A stretch of 64,000 nt of DNA from Pusillimonas sp. T7-7 (GTDB lineage Bacteria > Pseudomonadota > Gammaproteobacteria > Burkholderiales > Burkholderiaceae_B). This document shows, piece after piece, positions 25,820-33,152 of the stretch. The stretch is taken from assembly GCF_000209655.1 (NCBI RefSeq), contig NC_015458.1, forward strand, positions 62,001 through 126,000, in the 5' to 3' direction. Each line of letters opens with the position of its first letter. The first letter of the stretch is position 1. The translations under genes were made by a program, and so were the position numbers. Below the pieces are notes generated by a model. It did no database searches, had not been told where the DNA came from, and saw only the letters and a list, made by a program, of their open reading frames with translations.

Positions 25820-26311
25820 TTATTTCATCAGGCCGGCCTGCACCGGCTTGGCATCAAGCAAATCGAGCAAGGCTGAAGGCGCTACCCCGATCAAATAGCC
25901 GCGACGGCCGCCGTTGATGTAGATGATTGGGTAGTTCAGCAGCGCTTCTTCCACCCATACCGGCATTCTCTTGCGTGTTGCAAAGGGCGATGTGCCGCCC
26001 ACCAGATAGCCGGAATGCTTTTGTGCCGTCTCTGGCGTACAAGGGGCGATTTTCTTGGCGCCCGTCTGGCGCGCCAGGTTTTTGGTGGAGACTTCACGAT
26101 CGCCGTGCATCACGACGATGAGGGGGCGAGCCTGTTCATCGTCCATGATCAGGGTCTTGGCCACTTGGTGCAGGTCCAGGCCCAGTTGCCGGGCCGCCTC
26201 TGTTGCACCGCCATGGTCCACATATTCATAGGGGTGTTCGGTAAAGCCGACTTTGTGTTTTTTCAGAAATTGGGTGGCGGGCGTTTCCGAGACGTGTTTT
26301 TCTTTGGCCAT
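25820..26311 (-). CDS. ybaK: Cys-tRNA(Pro)/Cys-tRNA(Cys) deacylase
   Basis: 163 residues, the size of YbaK/EbsC. It hydrolyses cysteine wrongly attached to tRNA-Pro (known family role). VAKTLIMDD, the catalytic-lysine region STKNLARQTGAKKIAPCTPE, SGYLVGGTSPFATRKRMPVWVEEALL and IYINGGRRGYLIGVAPSALL are typical. The gene lies 47 nt downstream of xerD on the same strand. A stand-alone ProX deacylase for alanine is less likely given the GGTSPFG-type motif. Confidence 0.93.
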   Translation of the reverse strand: MAKEKHVSETPATQFLKKHKVGFTEHPYEYVDHGGATEAARQLGLDLHQVAKTLIMDDEQARPLIVVMHGDREVSTKNLARQTGAKKIAPCTPETAQKHSGYLVGGTSPFATRKRMPVWVEEALLNYPIIYINGGRRGYLIGVAPSALLDLLDAKPVQAGLMK

Positions 26312-26358
26312 GGTCGTGGGATTGCAAGGGTGAAGATGAACTGCGGTTTACACGCCGG

Positions 26359-27285
26359 TCAGGCGCGCGGGTGGTGTTTGGCATGCATGGTCTTGAGCCG
26401 CTCGCGTGCCACATGAGTATAAATCTGGGTTGTGGAAATGTCGGCATGACCCAGCAGCATCTGCACAACGCGCAGGTCGGCGCCGTGGTTTAGCAAATGC
26501 GTGGCAAACGCATGGCGCAGCACATGGGGTGAGAGCGGTGTATGGATGTCTGCCAGCGCAGCGTATTTTTTAACGATCAACCAGAATGACTGCCGTGTCA
26601 TGGCGGCTGCGCGTGCTGTCACGAACAATGCGTTGCAGCGGCGCTGGCCCAGCAAGCCGGGTCGCGACTGCTTTGCATACAGGTCTATCCAGTGCAGGGC
26701 TTCGTCGCCCAGCGGCACCAGCCGATCTTTGCCACCCTTGCCCTGGGTGACGCGCACCACACCCTCCGTCAGGCTTACGTCCAGGAGCTCCAGGTTGATC
26801 AACTCGCTCACGCGCAAGCCCGTAGCATAAAGGGTTTCCAGCATGGCACGGTCGCGCAGTCCCAGGGGGCTATTGTCGTCGGGCGCTTGCAGCAGGGCAT
26901 CCACCTGATCTTCCGACATGGTTTTTGGAAATCGTGCAGCCTGTTTGGCCGCCCTGAGGGTCAGGCAGGGATCTTTTGCAACCAGACCCTGCCGCATGGC
27001 CCACAGATAGTAGCGTTTCAGGGCGGCCAGGCGCCGATTGGCCGTCGTAGCCTTGGTGCTTGCGTGCTTCGCCGCAAACCAGTCCTGAATGTCGGCGGCA
27101 TCGGCCTGTTCCAGCGTCTTGCCGGGCTTGGCGTGCAGCCATAGCGCGAAGGCGGACAGATCGCGCCGGTAGGCCGACAGCGTGTTCTGAGCCAAGCCGT
27201 CTTCCAACCAGATGGCATCCAGGAATGTGTCGATGGAGGGTGGGGGGAGGTAAGTCAATGCTGTCGCGTCACGGTTTGGGTGCAA
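26359..27285 (-). CDS. xerD: Site-specific tyrosine recombinase XerD
   Basis: Up to 308 residues. SAM-like core-binding domain near the N-terminus (DTFLDAIWLEDGLAQNTLSAY) and a catalytic domain with the full Arg-Lys-His-Arg-His-Tyr set: TGLRVSEL, QGKGGKDRLVPL, LSPHVLRHAFATHLLNHG, LLGHADISTTQIYTHV. It resolves chromosome dimers at dif with XerC. The start is uncertain: TTG 27285 lies inside a 44-bp palindrome and TTG 27258 gives an N-terminus closer to the family; neither has a good ribosome-binding site. ybaK follows, and modABC is divergent. Confidence 0.92.
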   Translation of the reverse strand: MHPNRDATALTYLPPPSIDTFLDAIWLEDGLAQNTLSAYRRDLSAFALWLHAKPGKTLEQADAADIQDWFAAKHASTKATTANRRLAALKRYYLWAMRQGLVAKDPCLTLRAAKQAARFPKTMSEDQVDALLQAPDDNSPLGLRDRAMLETLYATGLRVSELINLELLDVSLTEGVVRVTQGKGGKDRLVPLGDEALHWIDLYAKQSRPGLLGQRRCNALFVTARAAAMTRQSFWLIVKKYAALADIHTPLSPHVLRHAFATHLLNHGADLRVVQMLLGHADISTTQIYTHVARERLKTMHAKHHPRA

Positions 27286-27324
27286 TGTAGTATTAAGGAA
27301 GCGCTTCCTTAATACTACATTGCA
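27281..27324. repeat. 44-bp perfect palindrome at the xerD 5' end
   Basis: Positions 27281-27302 are the exact reverse complement of 27303-27324 with no spacer; the centre reads AAGGAAGCGCTTCCTT. It covers the upstream candidate start codon of xerD and lies 62 nt before the modA promoter. No T-tract follows on either strand, so it is not a standard terminator. It could be a cruciform-forming operator, a remnant of a mobile repeat or an assembly fold-back. Confidence 0.9.
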
Positions 27325-27385
27325 GGTCGGACTGTTGCTACTGCTCCTACAGTTGGCCCTGTTCCATCATCGGACATGCTTTTGT

Positions 27386-27415
27386 TTGACATATCGTTAT
27401 ATAGGTATATATATT
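27386..27415 (+). promoter_or_regulatory. Sigma-70 promoter of modABC
   Basis: TTGACA at 27386-27391 is a consensus -35. TATATA at 27408-27413 (16-nt spacer) or TATATT at 27410-27415 (18-nt spacer) serves as -10. Transcription would start about 45-50 nt upstream of the modA ATG. Confidence 0.75.
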
Positions 27416-27418
27416 ACG
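27395..27418. promoter_or_regulatory. Probable ModE operator
   Basis: CGTTATATA (27395-27403), six bases, then TATATTACG (27410-27418): the two 9-bp halves are inverted repeats with one mismatch, and match the known ModE-box layout CGTTATATA-N6-TATATAACG. The site covers the spacer and -10 of the modA promoter, so molybdate-loaded ModE, encoded at 29612-30430, would block transcription. Confidence 0.8.
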
Positions 27419-27469
27419 AATTGCACCGAGTTGGCCAAGATCCAGGTTCCACCAATCAGAGGATAAGCA

Positions 27470-28225
27470 ATGAAACTGAAGAAACTGATGGCCGCGATGG
27501 CATTTGCGGTCATGGGTTGGCACGCGCAGGCGTCGGCTTCGGACATGCTGGTGGGGGCGGCTGCCAGTCTGACCAATGCTTTTGGTGAGCTTGCTGCAGA
27601 ATTCCAGAAAGCACACCCGGATATCAAGGTGCTGATGAGTTTTGCCGGTTCCGACGCGGTGGGGGCGCAGCTTATACAAGGCGCCCCGATGGATGTCTTT
27701 GCTTCCGCCGACCAAAAGGCCATGGACAAGGCCGTGGTGGAGGGCAGTATTCAAGCAGACACCCGGCATGACTTCGTTCGTAATGAGGTTGTACTGATCG
27801 TGCCAGCCGATGATCCCAATAATATCAAGTCGGTGACCGACCTGAAGTCGGCCAATATCAAGCGCATCGCGCTGGGTAACCCAGCGACCGTGCCGGTGGG
27901 CCGCTATACCAAGGGCTCGCTTGAAAGCATGGGCGAATGGGATACCGTCAAGAAAAACGAGGTGCTGGGCCAGAATGTGCGTCAGGTGCTCGATTACGTT
28001 GCCCGAGGCGAAGTTGATGCCGGCTTTGTATTCGCCACCGATGCGGCCATCATGCCCGCCAGGGTAAAGGTCGTCGCCAAGCTGCCTTCTCCAGTGCCTG
28101 TGCTGTATCCGATTGCCCTGGTCAAGCGGGATGGGCGTCATCCGCAAGCTCAGGCGTTTCTGGATTTCATCGGGTCGGAGCAGGGCCGGACGGTGTTGTC
28201 GAAATATGGCTTCTCCAGTCCTTAA
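27470..28225 (+). CDS. modA: Molybdate ABC transporter, periplasmic binding protein
   Basis: 251 residues with a Sec signal (residues 1-23, ending HAQASA-S). LVGAAASLTNAFGELAAEF, the SFAGSDAVGAQLIQGAPMDVFASAD block and GRYTKGSLESMGEW form the oxyanion-binding cleft of ModA. It captures molybdate (and tungstate) in the periplasm for ModBC. First gene of modABC, 11 nt before modB; in place of the usual SGSS the loop reads SFAGSDA. It is controlled by the promoter/ModE box directly upstream. Confidence 0.95.
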   Translation: MKLKKLMAAMAFAVMGWHAQASASDMLVGAAASLTNAFGELAAEFQKAHPDIKVLMSFAGSDAVGAQLIQGAPMDVFASADQKAMDKAVVEGSIQADTRHDFVRNEVVLIVPADDPNNIKSVTDLKSANIKRIALGNPATVPVGRYTKGSLESMGEWDTVKKNEVLGQNVRQVLDYVARGEVDAGFVFATDAAIMPARVKVVAKLPSPVPVLYPIALVKRDGRHPQAQAFLDFIGSEQGRTVLSKYGFSSP

Positions 28226-28236
28226 GTCGAGTCGGC

Positions 28237-28926
28237 ATGCCTGATATCAGCGTCCCGCTGCTGTTGTCGCTCAAGGTAGCCGGCTGGGCCACCTTTTTTG
28301 CTGCAGTGCTTGGCATTGCGGCGGCTTATGGCCTGTCGCGCTGGCGCTCGTCCTGGGCCGATGTGGTGGACTCAGTATTGACCCTGCCCATGGTGCTGCC
28401 GCCTACGGTCATAGGCTATTACCTGCTGGTGCTGCTTGGCCGCCGGGGCTGGTTGGGGGCTTTTTTGTCGGATCTGGGCATCGAGTTGGTCTTTACATGG
28501 CAGGGGGCGGTGATTGCGGCGACAGTGGTGGCGTTTCCCATGGTGCTGAAAGCGGCGCGGGCAGCCTTTGAAGATGTGGACCATACCCTGGAAGATGGTG
28601 CGCGGGTGTTGGGCATAGGTGCACCGGGCATTTTTTTTCGGATAACGCTGCCGTTGGCCATGCGTGGCATTTTGGCGGGTGTATTGCTGGCCTTCGCCCG
28701 CGCGCTGGGTGAGTTCGGCGCCACGCTGATGATAGCCGGCAGCATACCGGGGCGCACGCAGACGATGTCGATTGCCATTTATGAGGCCGTGCAGGCGGGC
28801 AACGACGACACGGCCAATATCTTGGTTGTGGTGACGGCGCTCACCTGTATTGCCGTATTGCTGATCGCCAGTCGGCTTGCCCCGAACCGTTCGCGCATGA
28901 TGGGCGCCAGAGGGGCCTTGCGATGA
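28237..28926 (+). CDS. modB: Molybdate ABC transporter permease
   Basis: 229 residues with five hydrophobic helices, starting SVPLLLSLKVAGWATFFAAV. The coupling-helix EAA-type loop reads ARAAFEDVDHTLEDGARVLG, and ALGEFGATLMIAGSIPGRTQT is a ModB signature. It forms the inner-membrane channel of the molybdate importer with ModC. Its stop overlaps the modC start by 4 nt. Confidence 0.95.
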   Translation: MPDISVPLLLSLKVAGWATFFAAVLGIAAAYGLSRWRSSWADVVDSVLTLPMVLPPTVIGYYLLVLLGRRGWLGAFLSDLGIELVFTWQGAVIAATVVAFPMVLKAARAAFEDVDHTLEDGARVLGIGAPGIFFRITLPLAMRGILAGVLLAFARALGEFGATLMIAGSIPGRTQTMSIAIYEAVQAGNDDTANILVVVTALTCIAVLLIASRLAPNRSRMMGARGALR

Positions 28927-29660
28927 TCAGTGTCAATATCGCCACACGCATTTTTTCTGGAAAGCAGGCGTTTAAGCTGGATGTGCAACTGGAATCCCAG
29001 GCGCGCCGTATTGCCTTGTACGGCCCGTCGGGATCGGGCAAGACCCTGACAGTCCAGGCTATTGCGGGCTTATTGCGTCTCGACCGCGGCCATATCCGGG
29101 TAGGCGGGGTAACGCTATACGATAAGCGGCAAGGAGTTTTTCTTCCTCCGCAGGATCGCAAGCTGGGCTATCTGCAACAGGATTACGGCTTGTTCCCTCA
29201 CCTGACGGTCGAGCAAAACATCGGCTTTGGCCTGAAGCAAGGTTTGCTCAATCCCAGAAAGCATCAGCTGCCCGTTCCGGCCCAACATTGGGTGAGTGCG
29301 TTTGAGCTGGAAAGCGTCCTGCAGAGCTACCCGCGCGAAATCTCGGGCGGCCAGAAGCAAAGGACGGCACTGGCGCGTGCGTTGTCGGTAGAGCCCAGGT
29401 TGTTGTTGCTGGACGAGCCGTTGTCCGCGCTGGATGCAGGATTGCGGCAAAAAATGCGCGAAGAGCTGGCTGCCCTGCAAGCTGATCTTCAGATTCCGAC
29501 TGTTCTGATCACCCATGACCCCGAAGACGCCATCATGCTGGCGGATGAAGTGCACTTGATACGCGATGGCTGTATTGTGGGGGCTTGCCGTCCTTCAGAA
29601 TTGTGGCGGTATCAGTCCAGCACACCCAGCATGACACTGGATGCCTTGAAGATCGCATAA
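28923..29660 (+). CDS. modC: Molybdate ABC transporter ATPase without MOP domain
   Basis: 245 residues. Walker A GPSGSGKT (about residues 35-42), Q-loop YLQQDYGLFPHLTV, signature ISGGQKQRTALARAL, Walker B LLLLDEPLSALD and switch ITHDPEDA are all intact. Many ModC proteins have about 350 residues with a C-terminal molybdate-binding MOP domain; this one ends just after the ATPase core. Its last 49 nt overlap the 3' end of modE on the opposite strand. Regulation by intracellular molybdate through a MOP domain in the transporter is therefore absent and left to ModE. Confidence 0.93.
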   Translation: MISVNIATRIFSGKQAFKLDVQLESQARRIALYGPSGSGKTLTVQAIAGLLRLDRGHIRVGGVTLYDKRQGVFLPPQDRKLGYLQQDYGLFPHLTVEQNIGFGLKQGLLNPRKHQLPVPAQHWVSAFELESVLQSYPREISGGQKQRTALARALSVEPRLLLLDEPLSALDAGLRQKMREELAALQADLQIPTVLITHDPEDAIMLADEVHLIRDGCIVGACRPSELWRYQSSTPSMTLDALKIA

Positions 29661-30430
29661 GCATCTTGCCCTGTTTTCAGATTCATGGATTGCTGGCTTT
29701 CTTTGGTAACGACCGCCGCAATAACATGCCCAGTGGAAAGCGCTATGCAGACTTCCGAGTTGACGGCGCCTTCAGTAATGCGGCTGATCTTTCCCTGTAA
29801 CTGATTACGTGCCGACAGGCTCATGCCGCTGCCCGTCAGGCCTATCAGTACCGACGAGGCCTTGATAAAAGCCAGTGCGCGTTTACCAGGCCTTAGCCCC
29901 AGGCTCTGCGCACTTTCGCTGGTGATGGAAGCAACAATATGCGTGTCGTCATTCAGTTCAAGAATGATTTCATCGTTGACGGCGCCAGGCCTAATTTGCC
30001 GGATGACGCCTGTAAGTTTATTGCGTGCCGAGGTGTCTATCATCATATGCTGTATGAGCTCCAGATTATGGCTGGCCTGGTCGTTGACAGCGGCCAGCCG
30101 GGCCATGAAGCGTTCATGTTCGGCATGCAGCAAAGAATAAACGCGTATCAGTTCCTGTGCGCGGCTGGTCAGGCTTGCGCCGCCGCCGCGCTGGCCACCG
30201 GTGGTGCGCCTGACCAAAGGCTCGCCGGCCAGGTTGTTCATGGTGTCGACGGCATCCCAGGCTGCCTTGTAGCTCAAGCCGATTTTTTTGGCGGCTGCCG
30301 TAATGGAACCTTCCTGGCCGATGGCGGCAAGCAGAGCCATGCGCTTCTGGTTCCCCCAGTTTTGCTGGCCTGAGCGGAACCAGATCGAACCGTCAAGCTC
30401 TACAGGCGGGACCTTATTGTCTGTTTTCAT
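29612..30430 (-). CDS. modE: Molybdate-responsive regulator ModE
   Basis: 272 residues from ATG 30430; the open frame runs 231 nt further but the extra sequence is a shadow of the nuclease gene. The N-terminal winged helix (ALLAAIGQEGSITAAAKKIGLSY, KAAWDAVDTMNN, TGGQRGGGASLT) is the LysR-like domain of ModE. Two MOP repeats follow (about 128-192 and 203-268, with ARNKLTGVIRQIRPGAVNDEI and ARNQLQGKISRITEGAVNSEV). It represses modABC when molybdate is bound. Convergent with modC and divergent from the AddB-like gene with 67 nt between. Confidence 0.95.
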   Translation of the reverse strand: MKTDNKVPPVELDGSIWFRSGQQNWGNQKRMALLAAIGQEGSITAAAKKIGLSYKAAWDAVDTMNNLAGEPLVRRTTGGQRGGGASLTSRAQELIRVYSLLHAEHERFMARLAAVNDQASHNLELIQHMMIDTSARNKLTGVIRQIRPGAVNDEIILELNDDTHIVASITSESAQSLGLRPGKRALAFIKASSVLIGLTGSGMSLSARNQLQGKISRITEGAVNSEVCIALSTGHVIAAVVTKESQQSMNLKTGQDAYAIFKASSVMLGVLD

Positions 30431-30497
30431 GGCTTGAGTGTAATTCCATTCGTTAGAATAGGCGCATTGCCAAACAGGCCGGCCTAACAGCAAACGA

Positions 30498-33152
30498 ATG
30501 ATAGATACCTTCCCATCCATTACGCTAGAAGAATTGGCCCGGCTGGATGCCGAGAATGTACTCGTGCTGACGGTCAACAACCGGCATGCGCGCCGCGTCC
30601 TGGCCGAGATGTCGGCTTCCCTGACTGGCACGCGCAGCGTCATGGCCGTACCCGACATCATCCCGCTGTCTGCCTGGCTCAGGCAAGCAGCCGATCAGCT
30701 TTCATTTAGTCCCGAATCCGGGCTGGCTGCGCATACCCTGGATGCATTTGGAGCGCAGTGGCTCTGGCAAAAAGTGGTGGGTGAGGCCGAATCGGATCGA
30801 GCCTTGCTCGATGTTGCCCAGGCCGCCAGGCTGGCTGCCGAGGCCGATCGCCTGATCGACGACTGGCACATACATGTTGCGCCCGAGCTGGAAACGATCG
30901 ACTACCAGCATTTTCGGGAATGGCGTCAGCGCTACCGGACATTGCTGGCGCAACTGGATATGGAAGACGGCAATCTTGCCTACGAGCGCATTACTCAAGC
31001 CGTGTGCAGCGGCCTGCTGAAAATACCCGTTGGCGCCTTGGTGCTGGCGGGGTTCAACGAGTTGTCGCCGCGCCTGTCCGGCATGCTGCTCGCGATGCAG
31101 GAGCAGGGGGCCAGCTTGGCCGTGCTGGCCAGGCCCGCGCAAGAGGCCGAAGCGGTACAGCGTGTTGTGGCGCGCGATCCCGATGGCGAATGGCGTCTGG
31201 CAGTCCAGTGGGCCGCTGAACGATTGCAGGCTCATCCGCAAGGGCGCTACGCAATCGTGGCCTCCCGGCTAGAGGCTGATGTCGTGCTGGCACATCGTTG
31301 TCTAAGGGCCGGACTGACCGATGGGCAAGGCAATGTACTGCCTTATAACGTCGCGGTTGCCCGTCCCATAAGCGATTGGCCCCTGGTGGCCGCCGCCATC
31401 TCCTGGCTGCGAGTGCTGGCGCGCTTTGTCACGAAGAAAACTTGCCCGCCCGCCGAGGTGGGGTCGGCCTTGCTGGCGGGGGCTTGCGCTGCAGCCCGGC
31501 ACGAGGCCTCTGGCCGGGCTGCCATTGATGTGCTCTGGCGCCAGCGGGCCGCGGTTACTGTGTCGGAGCCTGAGTTTGCCCGTTTGCTCGACCAGCATGC
31601 GCCACAGCTCGCTCAGGCTTGGCGCGGCAGCTACGAGATGCTGTCCGGGGAATCGAGCGCCGCCACCGTTGATGTCTGGGTGCAGCGCTTTCGCCAGGGC
31701 TTGCAGGCGCTGGCTTATCCAGGGCAGTCGGTGCTGGACAGTCATTCCTACCAGCAGCTTGAAGCCTTTGACGGGCTCCTGGATAGCCTGGCCAGACAGG
31801 CGCCGGTTATGGGCAAGTTAGGGTTTTCAAGCGCAGTGGGCCTGCTGCAGCGTCTTGCCCATGAAACACCATTCCAGCCGCAGCGCGATCCTGCGGCCAG
31901 GCTCGATGTATTGGGCTTTCTGGAGTCCGAGGGTGGTCGCTGGGATGGCGTATGGGTGCTGGGCCTGACTGACGAAGTGCTCCCTGCCGCGCCCAAGCCC
32001 AACCCCTTTATTCCGCTTGCCGCCTTGCGTCAGGCTCATGCGCCGCGCGCCACGCCGGAACGTGAGCTGCATTGGGCCAAGACACTTTATCGGAGTCTGC
32101 TGGCCAGTGCGCCGCAGGTTTGGCTAAGCCATGCCGAATATGAGGGTGAACGCGAGCTGCGGCCCAGCCCCTGTATTGCCGCCGCGGCGCCCAGCGCCAG
32201 AGCGCTGGAGCCGGCAGCGTCCATGCCTTGCTCACTGGAATACATCCAGGACGAACAGGGTCCGCCGCTGCAAGCCGGCCATATCACTCGTGGCGGTATT
32301 GCCGTGATCGATACACAGGCACGTAATCCTTTGTGGGCTTTTGCCAAGTATCGCCTGGGGGCCAGCGAGCTGGCCAATTACGCCGAGTTGTCGGACCAGA
32401 ACGCCCGCGGACTGCTATTGCACAAGGCCATAGAACTGGTATGGCGCATGTTGCCGGATCAACAGGCGCTACGCGACTTGCATGCACAGGGTGGCTTGCA
32501 GGCCCTGCTGGAACAATCCGCACAACAGGCGGCCGATGAGTGTTTGCAAGACTATGGCGCAGTGGTCAGAGGGCTGGAAACTGATCGCACCATCACTATC
32601 CTGCAACAATGGCTGCAGCTGGAGCAAGCCCGTGACCCCTTCCGTGTGCGCGACGTAGAGCAAACCTATTCCTGGTCGCATGGCGCCTTGCAGCTCAGCC
32701 TGCGCCTGGACCGTATCGATGAACTTGAAGACGGGCGTCTGGCCGTCATCGACTACAAGTCTGGCGGCGGTCGCCTTGACCCCAGGCCCGACTGGATGCG
32801 TGAACGGCCGGTCGGCCTGCAACTGCCGTTTTATGCGTCGGTGCTGGCCGGTGAAGATGCGCGCGTAGCGGCACTGGTGCTCGCTCGTTTGCATGCGCGC
32901 GAAGTGCAAGTGAAAGGCCTGGCTGATGCCGATTATGGTTTTGATGGCTTGTCCGCATTGGCTGACTGGCCCATGTTTGCTGACTGCACATGGGAACAGT
33001 TGATGGGTGAATGGCGTCGGATCATCTGCCAGATGGCCGATGAGTATGCGGCTGGTGTGGCGCGCAACCACAGCCTGCGTCCAGACGATATTCAGTACTG
33101 CGACGTCCTGCCATTCTTGCGCCTGAACGAGGAATACACCCGTGTCGATTAA
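30498..33152 (+). CDS. AddB-like PD-(D/E)XK nuclease, double-strand break repair
   Basis: 884 residues. The N-terminal part (VLVLTVNNRHARRVLAEM, VPDIIPLSAWL) is an inactivated helicase-like region without a Walker A motif, as in proteobacterial AddB-type proteins. The C-terminal PD-(D/E)XK nuclease has LRLDRIDELEDGRLAVIDYKSGGG around residues 735-755 with the catalytic D and K. I do not see the four-cysteine iron-sulfur cluster of Bacillus AddB. It is coupled to the helicase gene by an 11-nt overlap, so both make one end-resection complex in place of RecBCD. Confidence 0.88.
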   Translation: MIDTFPSITLEELARLDAENVLVLTVNNRHARRVLAEMSASLTGTRSVMAVPDIIPLSAWLRQAADQLSFSPESGLAAHTLDAFGAQWLWQKVVGEAESDRALLDVAQAARLAAEADRLIDDWHIHVAPELETIDYQHFREWRQRYRTLLAQLDMEDGNLAYERITQAVCSGLLKIPVGALVLAGFNELSPRLSGMLLAMQEQGASLAVLARPAQEAEAVQRVVARDPDGEWRLAVQWAAERLQAHPQGRYAIVASRLEADVVLAHRCLRAGLTDGQGNVLPYNVAVARPISDWPLVAAAISWLRVLARFVTKKTCPPAEVGSALLAGACAAARHEASGRAAIDVLWRQRAAVTVSEPEFARLLDQHAPQLAQAWRGSYEMLSGESSAATVDVWVQRFRQGLQALAYPGQSVLDSHSYQQLEAFDGLLDSLARQAPVMGKLGFSSAVGLLQRLAHETPFQPQRDPAARLDVLGFLESEGGRWDGVWVLGLTDEVLPAAPKPNPFIPLAALRQAHAPRATPERELHWAKTLYRSLLASAPQVWLSHAEYEGERELRPSPCIAAAAPSARALEPAASMPCSLEYIQDEQGPPLQAGHITRGGIAVIDTQARNPLWAFAKYRLGASELANYAELSDQNARGLLLHKAIELVWRMLPDQQALRDLHAQGGLQALLEQSAQQAADECLQDYGAVVRGLETDRTITILQQWLQLEQARDPFRVRDVEQTYSWSHGALQLSLRLDRIDELEDGRLAVIDYKSGGGRLDPRPDWMRERPVGLQLPFYASVLAGEDARVAALVLARLHAREVQVKGLADADYGFDGLSALADWPMFADCTWEQLMGEWRRIICQMADEYAAGVARNHSLRPDDIQYCDVLPFLRLNEEYTRVD

